Part shown: positions 10,290-15,686 of the stretch, piece by piece
Position numbering within the stretch: the first letter of the stretch is position 1
Layout of the letters: every line of letters starts with the position of its first letter
Position numbers and translations under genes: made by a program
Notes under the pieces: model-generated
Database searches by the model: none
What the model was told of the DNA's origin: nothing
Seen by the model: the letters and a program-made list of their open reading frames with translations, nothing else
From: Conidiobolus incongruus B7586
Lineage: Eukaryota > Entomophthoromycota > Entomophthoromycetes > Entomophthorales > Conidiobolaceae
Assembly (NCBI GenBank): GCA_000697335.1
Contig: JNEM01016217.1
Location: 1 to 15,686, forward strand
DNA: 15,686 nt
Direction of reading: 5' to 3'

Positions 10290-10620
10290 TTGCTAGCAAA
10301 AAATGGTAAGTAACTAAGGAAGGTAAGTTATTATTAGTAAATGACCGTACTAGATTAAAGGGTTTATTAAGCAGATAAAAGAATATTATCACCTTGTAAG
10401 AGGCTTATTAGCTTTCCCAGGTTAGACTTATGGAATCGATCTTTTGTGTTCCAGATTTTAGGTAAAGATAGAATTTAGAGGTAAGATAAGTTTGCTAGAG
10501 AATAAGGCCTTTAGGATACAATGATGTACCTTTCAAGGTAGCATACTCATAAAAGGATAGATAGCGAGACAAAGATACTTGAGTATGTTACCATCTAAGC
10601 AAACACAATATTAAGTTTAA
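10290..10620. other. Unexplained island of less AT-rich DNA
   Basis: About 330 bp with much higher G and C than its flanks, with sharp edges. It has no long open frame on either strand. GGTAAG occurs several times (near 10304, 10321 and 10481, with a GGTAAAG near 10461), and there is a hairpin at 10537-10592. No tRNA, 5S rRNA or snRNA signature is recognised. It may be a noncoding RNA gene, a short repeat element that escaped mutation, or an eroded gene. Confidence 0.4.
10537..10592. repeat. Inverted repeat / hairpin in the 10.3-10.6 kb island
   Basis: GGTAGCATACTCA (10537-10549) pairs with TGAGTATGTTACC (10580-10592): thirteen positions with a single G-T pair, around a 30-base loop. The stem holds several G-C pairs, so chance is less likely than for the AT-only palindromes nearby. 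Confidence 0.65.
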
Positions 10621-11077
10621 TTATAAATTAGATATTTAACATATAGTATAATTTATATAAGGTAATTATATATTTTTAATATACCAAAATTACAGCTTTA
10701 TTATATATCAAAAGAAAAACCATATTCTGAATTGAATAATTAAAAAATATTCAAAAGTTATAATATAGTTAAATAAATATAAAAACTAGATGATAATTTT
10801 AATCCAGTAATATTTTTAATAGTGAAATTATAAGGCTATTAATTTTTAATAATATTTATTATATCCAAATTTTTAATTTTATTTGTTTTTTAACTATAGA
10901 TAATATAAAGATTAATTAAATTAGGAAATGAGCATTGTTGTTAAAATTCTGATATAGTTTTAATTTGAAATTTTAACTATTGAAATTAAATAATATGAAA
11001 TTTACTTAAATTAAGAATATTAGCATATATTTTGAAAAATATTATTAATAAAATCAATTGAATATATATATATATGT
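10621..11077. other. AT-rich gene-free DNA
   Basis: No gene or clear element. It may be part of the decayed Gypsy-type element that follows. Confidence 0.5.
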
Positions 11078-11365
11078 ATGTTATGTTATATTATATTTTA
11101 TAAAATTATAATTGATTTGGCTATTTATTTATCAAAAATTAATTCCAGGAAGGAACTATATAAAAACTTTATTCGAAAATTTATTATGTCGAACATAATT
11201 TCTAAAATATGTAAACTTGTAAAAGAAATAAATGATATATCTAATTTAATAATTTCTTTAACAATACTTGAAATTATGATTCATTTAATTCAAATCTTTT
11301 CTTCAATGAAAATATTAATTAAAAATTATTATAAAAATATCATTATACTTAAATACAAGGATTAA
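11078..11365 (+). mobile_element. Probable Ty3/Gypsy integrase fossil
   Basis: A 95-codon open stretch begins with a piece like the start of the retroviral-type integrase core (FYKIIIDLA followed by a short polar loop), and later has a segment like the region around the second catalytic acid (IQIFSSMKILIKNYY). The match is by order and spacing and is weak because of the A+T bias. The element is broken and old; only this fragment is recognised. Family assignment is tentative. Confidence 0.35.
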
Positions 11366-11544
11366 TATAATATATGATTTGGTTATATTGAAATAAATTC
11401 TATAAAAAATTTATATTTCAAAATATATAATTAATTATAATTGCCTATATAAAATTAAAAAATTTTAATCTTTTTATAAAATTCCATAATAAAGAAGAAT
11501 ATTATTGAATATTAATTGGTTGAGTTTGTAACTTAAGTATCACG

Positions 11545-11865
11545 AAAACCAAGTATAATGTAGAGGAATTATGAATTATAATAATAAAGTAATGAATCTA
11601 GTAAAGTAATATTAGCTTTATTAGAGGTTAAAATATAATGATTAATGATATATAATATCAATAATGATAGAATATTTACAGTGATAATCTCATATCTCAG
11701 GAAATAATAGCGATTGACAAATATTAGAGGGTAATAGTGAAATTTTGAGAGGAAAGGAGAGGAACAAAGTTTATTAATCCAATTAAAAGTATATATAAAA
11801 TGGATTTTGATATTGATTCTAGCAAAAAATGCTTATTTGATTGAATATTAATATAAACATGAAAT
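11545..11865 (+). repeat. LTR-like dispersed repeat, copy 2
   Basis: Partner of 929-1234 and better preserved, with a clear TATATATAAAATGG box near 11790. It lies 180 bp after a probable Ty3/Gypsy integrase fossil, so it could be a 3' LTR of that element; this is inference. The two copies bracket BTA1 and the tRNA gene in the same orientation, 10.6 kb apart, so they are not the two ends of one element. Confidence 0.5.
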
Positions 11866-12519
11866 TATATTAACAATTGGAGTACTCTCTTCACAAGTTT
11901 TTTATCCTATTCCATCGCTATTTTAAAATAATATAAAAGTTTCAATATTAATTGAATAATGATACTAAAAATATAATTATTTCTATTTTTTTAAACTAAT
12001 TATTAAATTTTACTCTTGTAAATATAAAAAAATATTAATTTTTTTATTGGATTTGTGATTTAGCAGCAAATTATCTAATTACAAATCGAAATATCAATTA
12101 CAAAGTATGTTGGAAAAATTAAATTAATTCCTTTTCCCTTAAGTTGCCTTGGAAATGGTTAAAATCTGAATCAATTTCATTTAACTTTGTAAATATTTAA
12201 ATTAAGAATAGATACTTGGCTAAAATCACCTTTTATAAAATTAAGCTGATGGTCTCAGCTAATATGGGAAATTATTTTGAATATTTATAGATAATCATTG
12301 AGAAATAAATTAGATAAACTATTAAGGTTGTATATATTCAAAATATTTAATATTACCATAGAATTGAAGAAATGAGAAATTTTTTAATTTCTGATTTTTC
12401 AAATATATTATTAGTTTCAAGTAAGAAATATATATATAAAACAAATAGGAAAATAATTAGTTTTGAATTATATATATATTTATAATAATTTTTTTGATTA
12501 AAAAATTAATTTTTTAAAA
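11866..12519. other. AT-rich gene-free DNA
   Basis: No gene is recognised. A short perfect hairpin AGCTGA-TGGTC-TCAGCT lies at 12244-12260 in a patch with more G and C (about 12120-12270). Confidence 0.55.
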
Positions 12520-13765
12520 TTGGTTGTTTAATTTAATTATACTTAAACTAAATAATAACCATCAAAAGTTTTTTTTTAGTATTATTAAAACTTAACCACA
12601 AACCTTTTAAAATCATTTAAAATTTACAAGCAGCTTTTAAAAATTAAACATTTTCTAAATCAACAATTTATTACTAGGTATATTACTTTAAGGTTAAGAG
12701 AGAAATTACTTAAAACTTGTTAAAATCTAAAAAACTAATTTTAACTATTATTCTTCTAATTATTAATAAAGTGAAAAATTATATTGAAAAACATTTTTTT
12801 ATTTTAACTAGAGAATTATCAAGACATTTTAATATTAGTTATATAAGTATTTTATATATATTAAAGTTTAAATTAAAATTAATTAATAAAAATACAAAAT
12901 AAATACTTTATAATTTAATTAAAATTTAAAAAAAGTTAGAGTAGTTATTATTAAACAAAACTTATTAAAGTATAGTTAGAAACTAAAACTTTTACAGTAA
13001 ATTATTATGATTAATGAATTTTAAATTCCTTTGTATAATCTTTTGTTAAAATATAAATTAAGGTGTTAGATTAAGTTAAATCAACTTTTTCCACAGATTC
13101 CTTTGAATAAACACTTTATTAATTAACAAATATTAATTATTATAATAGATTATAATAATATATGCTATTCTTATTTAGTTTTTAAAGGAAATCAATTAAT
13201 AGTAAACTTTATATTTCTTTTTTAAATAAAACTATTTCTAATTAATATTCTTAATATAATTTAAGAAAACTTATTATTTTACATAATAGTTATAAAATAT
13301 ATAAATTTAAAGTTGTAAAAAACTTTTTAATTAAAAATAAATGGAAAAAACTACTATATCTAGTATATTCTTTAAATTATAACCTATGTAACTATAATTG
13401 TTTTAGGTAATTAAAAAACTAGCTTATAAAAAAGAAAATTTTTGCAAGAAAATTTAATTAGTTTGTAAAATATCAAATTTTAGTCTTTAATAAAAAAAAC
13501 TATTTTTTGAATATTAAACCTTTATTAAAAATATAGCAAATAGTTATTAAAAATAAAAAAAATATTAATTTTATATTATATATTTATTTTTACTTTTTAA
13601 ATATTAAAATATTTATTTTTTTTAATTACAAAAGATTCCTATTATTAAAATTACAAAGTAATATATAAAAAATATATATATACTCTAAAGTTTGTAAAAA
13701 TATAATTAATACAAAAGATTTATTAATTTAAGAAAAATATATATTTATTTTTCACAAGCCTTTTA
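12520..13765 (+). mobile_element. Second mariner-type DNA transposon, decayed
   Basis: Bounds are approximate. The transposase remnant at 12717-13590 identifies the family. The flanks hold weakly complementary sequence (for example near 12565-12610 and 13690-13725) that may be old inverted ends, but in such AT-rich DNA I cannot fix them, and no clear TA duplication is seen. A length of about 1.2-1.3 kb would be normal for mariner. Confidence 0.6.
12717..13590 (+). pseudogene. Mariner (DD34D) transposase pseudogene
   Basis: The N-terminal part keeps an open helix-turn-helix stretch, VKNYIEKHFF then LSRHFNISYISILYILK (about 12771-12870). Next comes a block like the mariner WxPxxLT linker. A second frame carries MINEF-stop-IPLYN (12007 bases after the TDEFW-type first acid would be misplaced, so the exact codon is 13013). 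A third frame carries SINSKLYISFLNK, LIILHNS and VYSLNYNLCNYNCF-R. The three catalytic positions are the Asn codons at 13013, 13285 and 13390, each Asp in the family; the last two are exactly 35 codons apart (DD34D). There are two net frameshifts and many stops, mostly at Trp or Gln sites. Dead. The changes are almost all in the C-to-T or G-to-A direction. Confidence 0.8.
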
Positions 13766-13984
13766 TTTAATTTTATATAATAAATACTTATAATTTGTCT
13801 ATTATTTATATCAATAATATATATTTATATATACTAACTTGCAAAAATAAGTCATAAAATTAAAAATATATATATTTCTATTAATATCTTAATCAATACT
13901 AATTTAAATAAACTTATATTAAACTATGTAATTAATATATATTTTTTATTTATAATATAATATATTTAATTAAATTTAATTATT

Positions 13985-14042
13985 TATTAATTGATATATT
14001 AACATTAAAAGTATACTTAAGATAAGTTATAAATTTGTAGGT
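13985..14042. repeat. Left terminal inverted repeat of the Tc1 copy
   Basis: The inner 18 bases (14025-14042) match the reverse complement of the right end with one transition. Further outward the match needs small gaps. Confidence 0.7.
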
Positions 14043-14061
14043 TTTAGTATTAAAAGAAAAA

Positions 14062-15078
14062 TTAATATCTAGTATATCTATCTTTTGTTTTTCTAACTTC
14101 TTTAAGTTTATAGGGTATAAAGTCAACTAGCTTCTTATATTAAATAAAACTAATATTATTCTAAGCTTCTTAAATATACTCCTAAAGTTAATTTAAATTT
14201 TTTACTAGGGGGAAAGCTTTAATTAATTTTTTTAATTAATCCTAAAGATGTTTAATTGGGTTAAAATTAAAAAATTAAAGAGGTTATTTTATAATAGTTA
14301 TTTTGTTATTTTTAAACCATTTAATAATAGAATTTGTAGAATAACAAGGTGTATTATCTTATTAGAAAATAATATTTGATTTTTTTAATCTATACCACTT
14401 AATAATTTTTTTCAATTTATTATTTAGAATACTTTAGTATATTTTAGCATTAATTCCCTTATTAACCTTATAAAGATACCTTACACCTAAAGATAATATA
14501 TATCTCTAAACTATAATTAACCTATTATTTTATTTTTGGGTTATAATAACATAATAGTTATAAAGTAATTCTTTATCTTTTTTGAAACATCTAGCTCTTT
14601 TATTAGATTTATTAAGATATATTTTTGTTTCATTAAACTAAATAACTTTACTCTAATTAATTTTAGTTCAACTTTAGTATTAACATTTAAACTCTTGCTT
14701 AACCCTACAATAAAACTTCTTTACTTAGGGGTGTTTTTTCTTAAAATATAAATGGTATCTATTCTAATATAAAGTACATATAATAGTATTAATACTAATT
14801 AATATTCTTATATAGTCTTGTAATTTTTGTTGTACTTTTATAGTAATATTATATTTACCTATATTAACTAATCTATAAATATACTTTTTATCATGTTTAT
14901 CTATAATTTTAACATACTTAGGTTTTGGTTTAAGTGTTTCTTTAACATTATTTTTAATAACCTTAACTATAGTAGATTAGCTAACACTAGAAATTTTAGC
15001 AATCTTACAAGTTGATTTATTTTTATTATAAAGTTGATTAATATATAAATGAACTTTTTTAGAGAGAGATTTAGGTAT
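14062..15078 (-). pseudogene. Tc1 (DD34E) transposase pseudogene, full length in one frame
   Basis: Reading from 15078 (ATA where ATG is expected) to the stop at 14064-14062 gives 339 codons in a single frame, the usual Tc1 length. Recognisable parts in order: N-terminal helix-turn-helix (SKKVHLYINQLYNKNKSTCK and on), the region before the first acid, VI-stop-FNETKI (family VIWSDETKI), the block near 14530-14480 ending SLGVRYLYKV (family VWGC..SLGVGYL), QDNAPCH-like stop-DNTPCY at 14358, NPIKHL (family NPIEHLW) at 14259, and the C-terminal KLVDFIPYKLKEVRKTKDRY. The acids read Asn (14634), Asp (14358) and Lys (14253); the last two are 35 codons apart. About 22 internal stops, mostly at family Trp or Gln sites, and no frameshift. 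Inactive. Confidence 0.9.
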
Positions 15079-15188
15079 TATAATATTAATTTAAAAATAT
15101 TAGCTTAATAGTTTTATAATATATATAATACAACAAAAGAAAACAAGATATATATAAGTTTTGTTATTTATACCCTTTTAACTTATAT

Positions 15189-15248
15189 ACCTGCAAATTT
15201 ATAACTCACCTTAGTTAAATTTTAGGTTTTGATATATTAACCAATAGT
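15189..15248. repeat. Right terminal inverted repeat of the Tc1 copy
   Basis: It starts ACCTGCAAATTTATAACT and pairs with the left end. It lies about 110 bp before the transposase start (minus-strand direction), a normal Tc1 leader distance. Confidence 0.7.
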
Positions 15249-15250
15249 TA

Positions 15251-15686
15251 ATGTAATATAATCAAATATAGTTAGTTATAATCAATTAATATAGGTAAAT
15301 TATATATTTTAATTTAAATTTATTTAATTAGGAATTATTTAAGATATAAGTAAATATTTAAATAACTTTGATTTTATAACTTACTTTTGTGGGCTAATGT
15401 ATTAATAAAAAATATATCTATTATTAAATATATTTTATTTTAGATATTTGTTTATTTTTCAAAAATTATATGATTTATAAATATAGTTTTTTTATAACAA
15501 TTATAATTATAAAAATTATAATCTAAAAAAATAAAAAAGTTATAATTGTTTTTTAAATTATTTAAATTAAAATTTTTTCATAATTTCAATTTTATATAAT
15601 TTTAATTAATATAAAAAAATAATAAATATCCTTATATTATACTAAAAATAATAATTAAAAAAACTAATTTAAAAAATATCAAATTT
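15251..15686. other. AT-rich flank of the Tc1 copy
   Basis: Almost pure A and T to the window end, with no gene, RNA or repeat end recognised. Confidence 0.6.

Larger units (their letters stand above)
13985..15250 (-). mobile_element. Tc1-type DNA transposon, hypermutated but nearly indel-free
   Basis: About 1.27 kb, the normal Tc1 size. A full-length transposase frame lies on the minus strand between two inverted ends. The inner parts of the ends, 14025-14042 and 15189-15206, are complementary at 17 of 18 positions, the one difference being a transition. Similarity continues outward for some 40 bases with gaps. The outermost bases and the TA target duplication are not resolved. Confidence 0.85.

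Noticed and set aside
13800-13990. Many TATA-like runs between the two right-hand elements as promoters
   Set aside because: Expected by chance in sequence that is nearly pure A and T.
14062-15078. An alternative genetic code in which TAA/TAG/TGA are read as amino acids, suggested by stops at Gln and Trp sites
   Set aside because: BTA1 is free of internal stops and uses Trp TGG and Gln CAA/CAG normally, and the transposase has also lost catalytic acids by the same type of change.
1-15686. Mitochondrial or plastid DNA, suggested by the A+T content
   Set aside because: The gene has a spliceosomal intron and encodes a nuclear lipid enzyme, the tRNA has Pol III boxes and terminator, and the elements are nuclear Tc1/mariner types.
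1-15686. Plasmodium- or Dictyostelium-like genome
   Set aside because: Coding third positions are C-rich, unlike those genomes, and the BTA1 domain order is fungal.
1-15686. CRISPR arrays, operons or bacterial-type terminators
   Set aside because: No regularly spaced repeats; all recognised features are eukaryotic.

Overview
The window carries one confidently intact protein gene, one tRNA gene and several decayed transposable elements in extremely AT-rich DNA. It looks like nuclear DNA of a fungus. The gene at 4070-6432 encodes a two-domain betaine-lipid synthase (BTA1) with the methyltransferase half first and the BtaA-like half second, which is the fungal order (green algae have the reverse). 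It has one GT-AG spliceosomal intron. Its codons are rich in C at third positions, in sharp contrast to the flanks. I cannot name the genus; an early-diverging fungus or an ascomycete with AT-rich blocks would both fit.

Layout: 1-3350 is gene-free AT-rich DNA with one LTR-like repeat copy (929-1234). 3350-4069 is the BTA1 promoter and 5' leader. 4070-6432 is BTA1, followed by its 3' UTR to about 6690. 6690-8246 is AT-rich, with a possible decayed coding stretch at 7139-7340. 8247-9518 is a mariner copy delimited by matching inverted ends. 9914-9987 (minus) is tRNA-Asn(GTT). 10290-10620 is an unexplained island of less biased composition with a hairpin. 11078-11365 is a probable Ty3/Gypsy integrase fossil, followed by a second LTR-like copy (11545-11865). 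About 12520-13765 is a second mariner fossil on the plus strand. About 13985-15250 is a Tc1 fossil on the minus strand. The rest is nearly pure A+T.

The main story is mutational. The Tc1 transposase (minus strand, 15078 to 14062) can be read for 339 codons in one frame with no frameshift. It nevertheless has about 22 internal stops, mostly where the family has Trp or Gln, and two of its three catalytic acids are changed in the G-to-A direction. The second mariner has all three catalytic Asp codons changed to Asn. This pattern of C-to-T change on both strands with few indels in the Tc1 copy is what repeat-induced point mutation (RIP) or a similar repeat-targeted process would leave. BTA1, a single gene in the middle, is spared. 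I found no sign of a new multi-gene system.
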